DNA from: Candidatus Roizmanbacteria bacterium GW2011_GWC2_34_23
GTDB lineage: Bacteria > Patescibacteriota > Microgenomatia > UBA1406 > GWC2-37-13
Assembly (NCBI GenBank): GCA_000990305.1
Contig: LBPR01000007.1
Coordinates: forward strand, 1-45,787
DNA length: 45,787 bases
Direction: 5' to 3'
Shown piece by piece: positions 23,850-31,383 of the stretch. Numbering within the stretch: position 1 is the stretch's first letter; every line of letters starts with the position of its first letter. A program made the position numbers and the translations under genes. Below the pieces are notes generated by a model. That model made no database searches. It saw only the letters and a list, made by a program, of their open reading frames with translations, and was not told the origin of the DNA.

Positions 23850-25367
23850 ATGTTAGCAAAAATATTTTCAGGTACAGTCATCGGTCTAGATGGAATTTTA
23901 ATTGAGGTAGAAGTAGACGTTGCCTCAAAGGGATTTCCTGGTTTTACAATAGTTGGCCTTCCTGATAAAGCAGTTGGGGAAGCTAAGGAAAGAGTCAGGG
24001 CAGCCATTAATAATGCCTCATTTAAAATTCCCGATACCAGAATTACTGTCAACTTAGCCCCGGCCGATATTCCTAAAGTTGGTTCGGCTTTTGATCTGCC
24101 AATGGCAGTTGGGATTTTATCGGCAGGCGGAATAATTAAAAAAGAAATTCATGATAGTCTCTTTGTAGGAGAACTATCATTAAAAGGAGATGTCCGTCGA
24201 GTTCCTGGAGCTATTTCAATTGCACTTCTGGCGAAATCAAAAAAAATCAAGAAAATTTTTGTTTCTCGGGAAAATATATCCGAAGTGATTTTAGTTGACG
24301 GAATTGAAGTTTATCCAGTCGACAATCTTATAAATTTGATTTTACATTTGAATGAAGTTAAATTAATTTCTCCTTTTCCCCCTCAGGATTTTATCAGTCT
24401 TATAAAAGAAGAAAAATATGATTATTTGTTTGAAGATATCAAAGGCCAAGAGACAGCCAAGCGGGCGCTGGAAATAGCCGCCGCCGGATTTCACAATATT
24501 ATTCTTAAAGGTCCGCCGGGAACGGGTAAGACACTTTTGTCACGGGCTTTTCCATCGATTCTTCCTTCGATGGAAAAAGAGGAAATTCTTGAGGTGACAA
24601 AAATTTATTCGGTGGCAGGACTACTCCATAATCAAAGCTTTATTGCCAGTCGGCCTTTCCGTTGCCCTCATCACACAACCTCCAGAATCGGTTTGGTTGG
24701 CGGTGGTTCAAATCCCTCTCCTGGTGAAATTTCTTTAGCCCATCGGGGCGTTTTATTTTTGGACGAAATTCCCGAGTTTCCAAGAACAACTCTTGAAAGT
24801 CTTCGTCAACCCTTGGAGGATGGGTTTATTACAATCTCACGGGCATCGGGAACTTTGATTTTTCCTTCCCGCTTTTTACTTCTAGCAGCATCAAATCCCT
24901 GTCCATGTGGATATTTAGGGCATGAGACAAAACCCTGTCACTGTTTACCGGGGACAATTTTAAAATATCAAAAAAGATTATCAGGTCCGCTTTTAGATCG
25001 AATTGATCTTCATATTGATGTTCCTTCCGTACCGGAGGAAAAATTAACCAGTAATATTTTAAGTGAGTCTAGTCAAAAAGTGAGAAGTAGAGTGGTTAAA
25101 GCTCGGGAAATTCAAAAAAAAAGATTTAAGGATCTAAAAATTTTTACTAATGGAGAAATGTCTTCGGCTCAGATAAAAAAGTTTTGTCAACTGACTCCCG
25201 AGGCAGTTAATCTTTTAAAACAAGCAATTGCAAAGCTGTCTTTATCAGCGCGAAGTTATTTTAAGACGATTAAAATCAGCCAGACGATAGCGGACTTAAA
25301 CGGGGCTACTAAGATTGAAGCTTCCTATGTTTCCGAAGCCTTGCAGTTTAGGTCGCATGACGAGTAA
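23850..25367 (+). CDS. comM: YifB/ComM Mg-chelatase-like AAA+ ATPase
   Basis: 505 residues. The N-terminal ChlI/Lon-protease-like domain (GLPDKAVGEAKERVRAAINN, about 37-56) is followed by AAA+ with Walker A GPPGTGKT (about 220-227), Walker B LFLDEIPEF, RCPHHTTS, and Cys-rich NPCPCGYLGHETKPCHC. ComM is a hexameric helicase that promotes branch migration during natural transformation. It shares its regulatory region with recA; comF lies elsewhere in the window, so uptake and integration functions are all represented. Confidence 0.95.
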   Translation: MLAKIFSGTVIGLDGILIEVEVDVASKGFPGFTIVGLPDKAVGEAKERVRAAINNASFKIPDTRITVNLAPADIPKVGSAFDLPMAVGILSAGGIIKKEIHDSLFVGELSLKGDVRRVPGAISIALLAKSKKIKKIFVSRENISEVILVDGIEVYPVDNLINLILHLNEVKLISPFPPQDFISLIKEEKYDYLFEDIKGQETAKRALEIAAAGFHNIILKGPPGTGKTLLSRAFPSILPSMEKEEILEVTKIYSVAGLLHNQSFIASRPFRCPHHTTSRIGLVGGGSNPSPGEISLAHRGVLFLDEIPEFPRTTLESLRQPLEDGFITISRASGTLIFPSRFLLLAASNPCPCGYLGHETKPCHCLPGTILKYQKRLSGPLLDRIDLHIDVPSVPEEKLTSNILSESSQKVRSRVVKAREIQKKRFKDLKIFTNGEMSSAQIKKFCQLTPEAVNLLKQAIAKLSLSARSYFKTIKISQTIADLNGATKIEASYVSEALQFRSHDE

Positions 25368-25456
25368 ATGGATGAAATCAGATAGAATCAGACGGAGTTA
25401 GATAAAATCAGTAAAAAAACAAACCGATTACATCTGATTATATCCAATTAAATCTA
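25368..25456. repeat. Mirrored 10-bp tandem array 2
   Basis: Left arm GATGAAATCA, GATAGAATCA, GACGGAGTTA, GATAAAATCA (25371-25410). Right arm from 25424 with CCGATTACAT, CTGATTATAT, CCAATTAAAT. Same family as array 1. It begins right after the comM stop and ends 5 bp before the four-helix-bundle gene. Confidence 0.75.
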
Positions 25457-25461
25457 TTTTT

Positions 25462-25800
25462 ATGTTTGAGATAAAAGATTTGAGAATATATCAAAAAAGT
25501 TTGAGTTTAGTAAAAGAAGTTTATATTTTAATTAAAAATAATTATAAATTATCGAAAGATTATTCATTATGCGATCAGATAAAAAGAGCCTCAATTTCTG
25601 TTCCTGCAAATATATCAGAGGGTTTTTTTCGTTCGAAAAAATCTACCAAAAATTATCTTGAAATTTCTTCAGGTTCATCTAATGAAGTAGTAACTCATCT
25701 TAAGGTTATTTTTTTAGTTTACGAAATAAATACAGATAAATTACAGGAAGAATACATAATTCTAGGAAAACAAATTAATGCATTTTCCTCAAAATTTTAG
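25462..25800 (+). CDS. Four helix bundle protein (S23/IVP family)
   Basis: 112 residues. FEIKDLRIYQKSLSLVKEVY opens the protein; SLCDQIKRASISVPANISEG (about 36-55) is the hallmark of the 23S rRNA intervening-sequence-type four-helix-bundle family (TIGR02436). Function unknown; members are small cytosolic homo-oligomers often found in variable or repeat-bounded sites. It is flanked by array 2 and array 3, as if gene plus repeats formed a movable cassette. No reverse transcriptase is near, so it is not an Avd subunit of a local diversity-generating retroelement. Confidence 0.88.
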   Translation: MFEIKDLRIYQKSLSLVKEVYILIKNNYKLSKDYSLCDQIKRASISVPANISEGFFRSKKSTKNYLEISSGSSNEVVTHLKVIFLVYEINTDKLQEEYIILGKQINAFSSKF

Positions 25801-25848
25801 ACTGATTATATCTGATTTTATCCGATTAAATCTGATTTCATCTAATCG
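25801..25848. repeat. 10-bp tandem array 3 (single arm)
   Basis: Units CTGATTATAT, CTGATTTTAT, CCGATTAAAT, CTGATTTCAT, CTAATCGG, matching only the right arm of arrays 1 and 2. It starts right after the four-helix-bundle stop. Confidence 0.75.
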
Positions 25849-25851
25849 GCC

Positions 25852-25880
25852 TTGACACGGGCGAAAACATTCTCTATACT
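25852..25880 (+). promoter_or_regulatory. Strong promoter of the pilin-like genes
   Basis: TTGACA (25852-25857), 17-bp spacer, TATACT (25875-25880), 8 bp before the ATG at 25889. Near-consensus and leaderless; among the strongest promoters in the window. Confidence 0.75.
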
Positions 25881-25888
25881 TTTTTCAT

Positions 25889-26239
25889 ATGTTAAACTTC
25901 TTAGCTAAGGCAGGAGATGTTGAGTATCCAAAGGTTGAACTTGGGTTTGCAATTCCTCAATTTAATGATGTGTTAACTTTTATAGTGAGGTTTTTCTTTA
26001 TTATTGCCGGTTTAGTTGCCCTTGTCTTTCTTCTGCTTGGAGCTTTGTCTTGGATTACGTCCGGAGGGAACAAAGAATCAGTTGATAAAGCTAGAGAAAA
26101 GATTCAGGCGGCGCTTGTTGGTCTGATTCTTATCTTCGTTGTTTTAGCAACGGTTGCAGTTATTGAAAACATCTTTTTCCCCGGCAATACAGGTTTAGGA
26201 ATTACCAAACCTATTGTTTTCCCGGGGTTGATTAATTAA
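25889..26239 (+). CDS. Type IV secretion pilin-like membrane protein (T4SS_pilin)
   Basis: 116 residues with two hydrophobic helices (about 30-55 and 72-96) joined by a charged turn, GGNKESVDKAREKIQAALVG. This VirB2/TrbC-like hairpin architecture is found in many CPR genomes. It is likely a subunit of a surface filament or channel. It has a strong promoter and is followed 23 bp later by a second gene of the same design. Confidence 0.75.
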   Translation: MLNFLAKAGDVEYPKVELGFAIPQFNDVLTFIVRFFFIIAGLVALVFLLLGALSWITSGGNKESVDKAREKIQAALVGLILIFVVLATVAVIENIFFPGNTGLGITKPIVFPGLIN

Positions 26240-26262
26240 GACCATCATTAAACTATTATTCT

Positions 26263-26640
26263 GTGTTTAATATATTTTTACCTCTTTTTACAGTTTCTGC
26301 TCAGATTCAGGATTGGGAAACAGGTCCATCGGGGAACTGTGTTGTTGATGGTGTCCCAACACTTAAATGCTTGGAGATAGTCTTTGGTAACATTCTTTTT
26401 ATGTCTTCTTTTTTTATAATTATTGTTTTATTTATTATGTTTGTCGTCGGCTCGTTTCGCTACCTGACTTCATTTGGTAATGCAGAGCGTATTAAAAAAG
26501 CCCAAGGAACTTTGAAGTATGCGCTGATAGGATTTATATTATTTGTCAGCGCATTTTTGATAATGACAATTATTCAAACATTATTTTTGGGAACGGGAAC
26601 AGACAAACCCAATTTGTTTGAATTTAAGTTGGGAGAATGA
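26263..26640 (+). CDS. Second type IV secretion pilin-like membrane protein
   Basis: 125 residues, GTG start. An N-terminal hydrophobic stretch (FNIFLPLFTVSAQ) is probably a signal peptide. Two Cys follow (GNCVVDG, LKCLE), then two membrane helices separated by SFGNAERIKKAQGTLKYALIG, the same G.A..I.KA...L...L.G turn as in the preceding gene. It could form the partner or minor subunit of the same filament. Confidence 0.72.
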   Translation: MFNIFLPLFTVSAQIQDWETGPSGNCVVDGVPTLKCLEIVFGNILFMSSFFIIIVLFIMFVVGSFRYLTSFGNAERIKKAQGTLKYALIGFILFVSAFLIMTIIQTLFLGTGTDKPNLFEFKLGE

Positions 26641-26753
26641 CAGTAAATGTTAAATGTTAAAAAAATATTAAATAACAAAATATTAAACGTTTTTATGTTT
26701 AACAGTTTAAACTTTAATAGTTTATTTAACCTTTAATCTTTAAGATTTAATAT
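26641..26753. repeat. Mirrored TTAA-rich array between convergent genes
   Basis: AT-only repeats of the type GTTAAAT/ATATTAAA on the left and GTTTAA/CTTTAAT on the right, roughly mirror-symmetric about 26694. It probably acts as a bidirectional terminator; no coding capacity. Confidence 0.5.
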
Positions 26754-26903
26754 TTACTTTGAGGGTGTTACGAAGATTACCTTCACTCCTTTATCTTCCG
26801 GAATGGGCGAGGCCATTTTATTTTTTTCCTTAATAAAATTATAGGAGACAAATGCTAAGAGTGCGATTCCGATGGCGATTAAAACGATTCCTAATCCTTT
26901 CAT
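26754..26903 (-). CDS. 49-residue single-helix membrane protein
   Basis: Short gene starting MKGLGIVLIAIGIALLAF, one transmembrane helix (about 3-24), then a charged linker (KEKNKM) and a tail VKVIFVTPSK. Its ATG overlaps the stop of the GT2 gene as ATGA, the signature of translational coupling, so I believe it is expressed. It may be a small subunit of, or anchor for, the glycosyltransferase. No family recognised. Confidence 0.6.
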   Translation of the reverse strand: MKGLGIVLIAIGIALLAFVSYNFIKEKNKMASPIPEDKGVKVIFVTPSK

Positions 26904-27829
26904 ATGTTTATTTTTTCTTTAATAATATATTTCGGTCTTTTCTGTACTTCCTGATATATTTTACCAATATATTCACCGATTATTCCAATCGTGATCAGTT
27001 GAATACCTCCAAGAAACATAATGGCCGTAAAAAGACCAGCCCAGCCAATGACAAACGATTGAGGGGAAATAGCTTTTCTGATCAGTTCATAGATAATTCC
27101 CAAGAAGCCAAATATACCGGACATAAACCCAAAGTAAGTTGCAATTCGGAGTGGTTTGACGGAAAAAGAAGTAATTCCCTCTAAGGCAAAATTCAACATT
27201 TTAAAGAAGCCATAATGAGTTTGACCTGTTAATCTTTTCTCTCTTTTAAAAAATACAAATTCAGTTGGGTATCCACCCCAAGATACTAAACCCCGCAAAA
27301 AACTTGGTCTTTCATGAAGATTGTTTAAAAATTCAACCACTTGTTTGTCAAGGAGTCGAAAGTCACCCACTTCTTGGGGAATTGGGGTGTCAGACAAAAA
27401 ATTAATTAGTTGATAAAAGATTGTTGCTGTAGTTTTCTTAAAAAAATTATCACCTTGTCTTTCATTTCTTTTTGCGTAAATGATCTTTGCGCCCGCTTGC
27501 CATTTATCAATCATCTGAGGGATAATTTCCGGAGGATCTTGTAGGTCGGCGTCAATCGTAATTACACAATCACCATGGGCGGCCCCATAGCCAGCAACGA
27601 GTGCCATTTGATGTCCAAAATTTCTATAAAAAGAAATTAATTTAATCCGATTATTTTTGTTGACTTGTTTTTTAACCATTTCCGGAGTTTTATCTTTTGA
27701 ACCATCATCAACAAAAATAATCTCATATTGATAATTTTTTAAAATCGGAATAAGACGTTTGAGCAACGGTTCAATATTTTGTTCTTCATTAAAGACGGGG
27801 ATGATGATGGAAAGTAAGAAGTTATTCAT
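26900..27829 (-). CDS. GT2 glycosyltransferase, DPM1/GtrB-like with membrane tail
   Basis: 309 residues. GT-A domain: SIIIPVFNEEQNIEPLL at the start, FVDDGSKDKT (about 39-48), DADLQDPPE (about 93-101, DXD-like), and QRGxN-type DFRLLDKQV. Two membrane helices form the C-terminus (about 228-250 and 262-288). It makes a polyprenyl-phosphate-linked sugar at the cytosolic face, as a donor for membrane transferases such as the Gpi18-like enzyme. TATAAT at 27841-27836 is 6 bp before the ATG (leaderless). Confidence 0.92.
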   Translation of the reverse strand: MNNFLLSIIIPVFNEEQNIEPLLKRLIPILKNYQYEIIFVDDGSKDKTPEMVKKQVNKNNRIKLISFYRNFGHQMALVAGYGAAHGDCVITIDADLQDPPEIIPQMIDKWQAGAKIIYAKRNERQGDNFFKKTTATIFYQLINFLSDTPIPQEVGDFRLLDKQVVEFLNNLHERPSFLRGLVSWGGYPTEFVFFKREKRLTGQTHYGFFKMLNFALEGITSFSVKPLRIATYFGFMSGIFGFLGIIYELIRKAISPQSFVIGWAGLFTAIMFLGGIQLITIGIIGEYIGKIYQEVQKRPKYIIKEKINI

Positions 27830-27873
27830 GAGTTTATTATATCATTTAGCCCGATTAAAAATAAAATATTTAG

Positions 27874-27879
27874 TATAAT
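27874..27879 (+). promoter_or_regulatory. -10 box of the tRNA-Met gene
   Basis: TATAAT 18 bp before the first tRNA base. Together with the intact acceptor stem, it argues that the unusual tRNA is transcribed. Confidence 0.55.
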
Positions 27880-27897
27880 TTAAGAGCAAATTGACAA

Positions 27898-27968
27898 TAC
27901 GGGGTAGTGTACGGCTGCACAGGAGGCTCATAATCTCCTAGACCGCGGTTCGACTCCCGGCCCCGTAA
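27898..27968 (+). tRNA. tRNA-Met (CAT), atypical D and T arms
   Basis: Perfect 7-bp acceptor stem TACGGGG/CCCCGTA; anticodon arm GGAGG-CTCATAA-TCTCC gives anticodon CAT. The T arm CGCGG-TTCGACT-CCCGG has two mismatches, or five pairs if one C is bulged. The D loop is only about 6 nt (ACGGCT). The 1-72 T-A pair and the stem sequence exclude an initiator. Elongator Met or Ile2 (after lysidine) remain possible. CCA is not encoded (ACA follows). Confidence 0.75.
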
Positions 27969-27970
27969 CA

Positions 27971-28312
27971 TCAATTTATTTTAAAATATAACTCCCACCA
28001 CTGTTTCCAATTGGGGGAGGGTGTTGGGGTAATTGAAACGGATGTTTTGATTGGAGCGGGGATGATCAAAGCAATTTCATTGTCTTTCAATAAATTAAGA
28101 TCGTTGCGGATGGTTTTTTCTATTTCCTCGGTGCTTTTTTTACGGACAGATTCAGTTTTTAGTTCGATATTGCGTTTTTTTTCTTTTTCAAAGTTTTGTT
28201 TAAATTGTTGGTAAAAGTCGAGTTTGCTTTTATAACCAAAAAGATTTTTAAGTAAGGAGGAAAAGAGAAATAAGAGGAGGAAGATAAAAATAATATTTTT
28301 GATCAATCTCAT
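27971..28312 (-). CDS. Septum formation initiator (DivIC/FtsB-like)
   Basis: 113 residues: a short cytosolic N-terminus, one membrane helix (about 5-24), a coiled coil (about 34-80), then a Pro/Thr-rich linker and PNWKQWWELYF at the C-terminus, as in CPR members of the family. It should act in the divisome with FtsL/FtsQ. Its ATG overlaps the stop of the GatB/YqeY gene (ATGA). Confidence 0.82.
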   Translation of the reverse strand: MRLIKNIIFIFLLLFLFSSLLKNLFGYKSKLDFYQQFKQNFEKEKKRNIELKTESVRKKSTEEIEKTIRNDLNLLKDNEIALIIPAPIKTSVSITPTPSPNWKQWWELYFKIN

Positions 28313-28752
28313 GATTTCATTATACTTTGTAGCGTTTTCATTATTCTGCCTGGGTCGGCCTTTGATTTCAATTGCTTCATACAGATTCCAATAATGGCTT
28401 TCTGATTGTTATCAAAGACAACCTGATTTTCTTTTATTACCTTTTCAATTTCTTTTTTTAGTTCTTCATCGCCTATCTCTTTAGGTAAATAAGAAGAAGC
28501 AATTTCTAACTGTTTTTTATTATCCTCTGCCAGCTCTTTTCGTCCACCTTTTTCAAAAGCCTCAACAGACTCCTTCAATTCTTTGATTACTTTTCTCAAA
28601 ACAATCAATACCTCATCATCATTCAATTCTGATTTTTTATCAATCTCTTTATTCTTTATCTGTGCTAAAATGAAACGGAGAATACCAAGTTTGGTTTTTT
28701 CGCCCGCCTTAAGAGCGGTGACTTGATCATCTTGAAGTTTTTGTCTTAACAT
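28309..28752 (-). CDS. yqeY: GatB/YqeY domain protein
   Basis: 147 residues, full length. LRQKLQDDQVTALKAGEKTKLGILRFILAQIKNKEID pattern (landmarks K19, R26, K33) and a C-terminal GICMKQLKSKADPGRIMK match YqeY. It is related to the tRNA-binding tail of GatB; the family may recognise tRNA or Glu/Gln amidation complexes. Leaderless promoter TATAAT at 28764-28759, sharing bases with the divergent promoter. Confidence 0.9.
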   Translation of the reverse strand: MLRQKLQDDQVTALKAGEKTKLGILRFILAQIKNKEIDKKSELNDDEVLIVLRKVIKELKESVEAFEKGGRKELAEDNKKQLEIASSYLPKEIGDEELKKEIEKVIKENQVVFDNNQKAIIGICMKQLKSKADPGRIMKTLQSIMKS

Positions 28753-28758
28753 AGGATA

Positions 28759-28766
28759 ATTATAGA
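28759..28766. promoter_or_regulatory. Second symmetric bidirectional -10 element
   Basis: ATTATAGA gives TATAAT on the minus strand (28764-28759, 6 bp before ATG 28752) and TATAGA on the plus strand (28761-28766, 7 bp before ATG 28774). Same 4-bp overlap geometry as 22819-22826. Confidence 0.6.
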
Positions 28767-28773
28767 CTCTAAT

Positions 28774-29175
28774 ATGAAAAAAATAAACAAGGATATAATC
28801 TTACTTTTTGGAAACATTCAAAAAGTAATCTCCAGTAAACCGACCACTAATCAAATGTTTGAGGAGGTCCAGATGATGAAGTTTAAGATCAAACCAATCC
28901 AGGGAGATCTGATGTCTTTTAATTTAAAAAATCAACAGTTTATTGAAAGTTTATGGAGCTTAGGAAAGTTAGATGAATTTTTTTTTAGAGAAGTCCCTTC
29001 ACTTTCCAAAAAAGAAAAAGAAATTTTTATGAAATTTTTTGATAGTCTATATTTTAAATATCAGCAACAACTTAATCAGTCTAATCTTCAACAAAGAAGA
29101 CTGACTTTGAAAAGAACAGGCTTATTAGAACTGGAGATTTATAAAGAAAGAAAGTTGAAGAAAAAAGTTAATTGA
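28774..29175 (+). CDS. Hypothetical helical protein
   Basis: 133 residues, Lys- and Gln-rich, predicted mostly helical, no signal peptide or membrane segment. Family not recognised. It is followed after 1 bp by the exonuclease-like gene and starts from the shared bidirectional promoter, so it is probably co-transcribed with the nuclease and may serve it. Confidence 0.55.
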   Translation: MKKINKDIILLFGNIQKVISSKPTTNQMFEEVQMMKFKIKPIQGDLMSFNLKNQQFIESLWSLGKLDEFFFREVPSLSKKEKEIFMKFFDSLYFKYQQQLNQSNLQQRRLTLKRTGLLELEIYKERKLKKKVN

Positions 29176-29176
29176 T

Positions 29177-29755
29177 ATGAAAAAATTTCCAGTCGTTATT
29201 GATTTAGAAACGAAATATACTTTTAGAGATTTTTCAGAACACGCTAAGCTTGGTATTACCGTTTTAGCATTATTTGATTATCGAGATAATTCACAAAAAA
29301 TTTTTACAGAAAAAGATCTTAACAATCTTTTTCCAATTTTGGAAAATTGCTCATACATAATTGGTTTCAATATTAATAGTTTTGATTTACCGGTCCTGCA
29401 ACCGTATTATCCGGGAGACATTAAACATTTTAAAACTTTTGACATTTTAGACGATATAAAAAAAATTCTAGGGAGAAGATTATCTTTGAATGATACGATC
29501 AGGGCGACTTTAGATAAAAAAAAGACCGGTCATGGACTGGAAGCGATTGATTTTTATAAAGAAGGAAAATGGGATGAGTTAAAAAAATATTGTATGGACG
29601 ATGTCATGTTGACAAAAGAACTTTTCGAATATGGAGCTAATAATAAAAAAATTTATTATTTGAATGAAAATGGGAAAGTCAATATCAAGGTTGACTGGGA
29701 AAAATACTTGGAAGATGAAGGAGGGGGGGAGATGCCTCTGACATTGCCATTTTAG
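29177..29755 (+). CDS. DEDD 3'-5' exonuclease-like (YprB/RNase_H_2)
   Basis: 192 residues of RNase H-like fold. Motif I IDLET (Asp9, Glu11), motif II GFNINSFDLPVL, motif III YCMDDVMLTKEL give a complete DEDD set. It probably degrades RNA or DNA from the 3' end; substrate unknown. It overlaps no neighbour; a REP palindrome follows its stop. Confidence 0.8.
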   Translation: MKKFPVVIDLETKYTFRDFSEHAKLGITVLALFDYRDNSQKIFTEKDLNNLFPILENCSYIIGFNINSFDLPVLQPYYPGDIKHFKTFDILDDIKKILGRRLSLNDTIRATLDKKKTGHGLEAIDFYKEGKWDELKKYCMDDVMLTKELFEYGANNKKIYYLNENGKVNIKVDWEKYLEDEGGGEMPLTLPF

Positions 29756-29763
29756 TTTATAAG

Positions 29764-29791
29764 GTAGGGAACAAAAATTTTTGTTCCGTAC
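29764..29791. repeat. REP palindrome, copy 3
   Basis: GTAGGGAACAAA arm and TTTGTTCCGTAC arm with one mismatch. It lies 8 bp past the exonuclease stop and 8 bp before the nitroreductase ATG. A half arm GGTAGGGAACAA recurs at 33869-33880. Confidence 0.8.
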
Positions 29792-29799
29792 AATAAAGT

Positions 29800-30378
29800 A
29801 TGACAACACAAAAAGAAATAATCAAAATCAGAAAGCCGCAGCCGGATTATCCAGTGATGAAGGCAATAAACGACCGATTTAGTCCAAGATATTTTTCGGA
29901 TGAGAAAGTTAAATCGAGCGATATTAATTTAATATTTGAAGCGGCTCGTTTTGCTCCATCAGGATGGAATTTTCAACCGTGGTATTTTTACTGGGCAAAA
30001 AAAGGAGACGCATCTTATGGTAAAATCATTTCCTGTCTGGCAAAGTATAATCGGTTTGCGAAAACGGCCCCGGTTTTGATAGTTGCCTGTTTCATTAAAA
30101 AATTTAAAGGAAAAAAAACTTATTACCGTCATGACCTTGGAGCGGCCGTCATGTCTTTGGTTCTTCAAGCGCAACACCTTGGTTATTACTGCCGGCAGAT
30201 GGGAGATTTTAATAAAAATAAACTGGTTAAATTATTTAACATTGACATAAATCATTTCCCTTTCGTTGTGATAGCTCTTGGGAAATTAGGAGATTATAAA
30301 AATATAGATAATAAATTGCTTAAGAGAGAGTTAGATCCAAGACCGAGAAAAAAGGATTTTGTAAAAAAATTAGATTAA
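29800..30378 (+). CDS. Nitroreductase family protein
   Basis: 192 residues. RFSPRYFSDEKV (FMN phosphate), ARFAPSGWNFQPWYFYWA and the C-terminal VVIALGKLGDY match FMN-dependent nitroreductases. It would reduce a quinone, nitro or enone substrate with NAD(P)H; its natural substrate is unknown. It lies between REP copy 3 and dus. Confidence 0.88.
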   Translation: MTTQKEIIKIRKPQPDYPVMKAINDRFSPRYFSDEKVKSSDINLIFEAARFAPSGWNFQPWYFYWAKKGDASYGKIISCLAKYNRFAKTAPVLIVACFIKKFKGKKTYYRHDLGAAVMSLVLQAQHLGYYCRQMGDFNKNKLVKLFNIDINHFPFVVIALGKLGDYKNIDNKLLKRELDPRPRKKDFVKKLD

Positions 30379-30427
30379 TTAAAACCTTCTTATAAAAAAC
30401 ATAAAACCAATAATTGGACTGGCGCCG

Positions 30428-31345
30428 ATGGACGGAGTGACCGATGCTCCTTTCCGCTACATCACTGATATCTACGGGAAGCCGGATATTATTTATACGG
30501 AATTTATTTCTGTTAAAGGGTTAATCTTAGGTAAGGCGGTTATACAAAGAATGTTATTACACCATAAAACAGAGACAACAACAGTTGCCCAGTTTTTCGG
30601 ATGCGAACCTGAATATTTTTATCAAGCAGCCTTAGTTGCGCTGGAAAAAGGATATGATGGAGTTGATATTAACATGGGTTGTCCGGATAAAAGTGTCTTT
30701 CACCGGGGAGCTGGAGCCGGTTTAATTCTTCAACCAAAGTTAGCTAAAGAAATTATTTTATCGGTAAAAAAAGGAGTCAAAGATGGAAAAGAAAAATATA
30801 ATATTGAGAGAAATATTACTGTTTCTATCAAAACAAGGACGGGCTATCGAGAACCGCAGACAAAAGAATGGATAAGTAATTTATTGGAGACGGAGCCGGA
30901 CGTCATCTGCATTCATGCCAGGACTTTTGCCCAAAAATATTCGGGGTTGGCTGATTGGAGCCAGATAGGAATTGCCGCCGATTTGGCAAAAAATACCAAG
31001 ACGAAAATATTTGGAAATGGAGATATAAAGAGTAAGAACCAAGCAATACAAAGAATTAAAGAATTTAATTTGGCAGGAGTTTTGATCGGTCGGGCAGCCT
31101 TAGGCAATCCTTGGATATTTAAAGGGGTTATTCCAACGACGAAAGAAAGATTTAAGGTACTTCTTGAGCATTGTAAAAAGTTCGTCGAATTTTTTCCAAC
31201 AGCCAACCTAAGCATCATGAGGAAACATTTGGGTTGGTATGCAAAAGATTTTCCCCATGCCGCTGAAGTTCGCAATGAACTGATGCAGGTAAACAGCATC
31301 GAGAACGTGAAAAAAATACTTTCTAAAACCCAAGAGTTTCTTTGA
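30428..31345 (+). CDS. dus: tRNA-dihydrouridine synthase
   Basis: FMN enzyme reducing uridine in the tRNA D loop. MDGVTDAPFR, NMGCPDKSVFHRGAGAGLI (catalytic Cys), IKTRTGYRE, HARTFAQKYSG, GNGDI and GVLIGRAALGNPW are all in place. The ATG at 30428 is the Met of the conserved APM motif, so it is not a natural start. In-frame homology (KPIIGLAP) continues upstream to about 30401, where only ATA and ATT codons offer initiation before the stop at 30380. A non-AUG start or a strain-specific loss are both possible. The start given is the conservative one. Confidence 0.9.
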   Translation: MDGVTDAPFRYITDIYGKPDIIYTEFISVKGLILGKAVIQRMLLHHKTETTTVAQFFGCEPEYFYQAALVALEKGYDGVDINMGCPDKSVFHRGAGAGLILQPKLAKEIILSVKKGVKDGKEKYNIERNITVSIKTRTGYREPQTKEWISNLLETEPDVICIHARTFAQKYSGLADWSQIGIAADLAKNTKTKIFGNGDIKSKNQAIQRIKEFNLAGVLIGRAALGNPWIFKGVIPTTKERFKVLLEHCKKFVEFFPTANLSIMRKHLGWYAKDFPHAAEVRNELMQVNSIENVKKILSKTQEFL

Positions 31346-31383
31346 CTAAAATCAATTTAATTCTGTTTGGTACCGCTTCTTTT

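Noticed and set aside
25462-25800. Four-helix-bundle protein as Avd of a diversity-generating retroelement
   Set aside because: No reverse transcriptase, template or variable repeat is found in the window.
23229-25848. Tandem arrays as CRISPR
   Set aside because: Units are 10 bp and degenerate, with no spacers of 25-40 bp and no cas genes.
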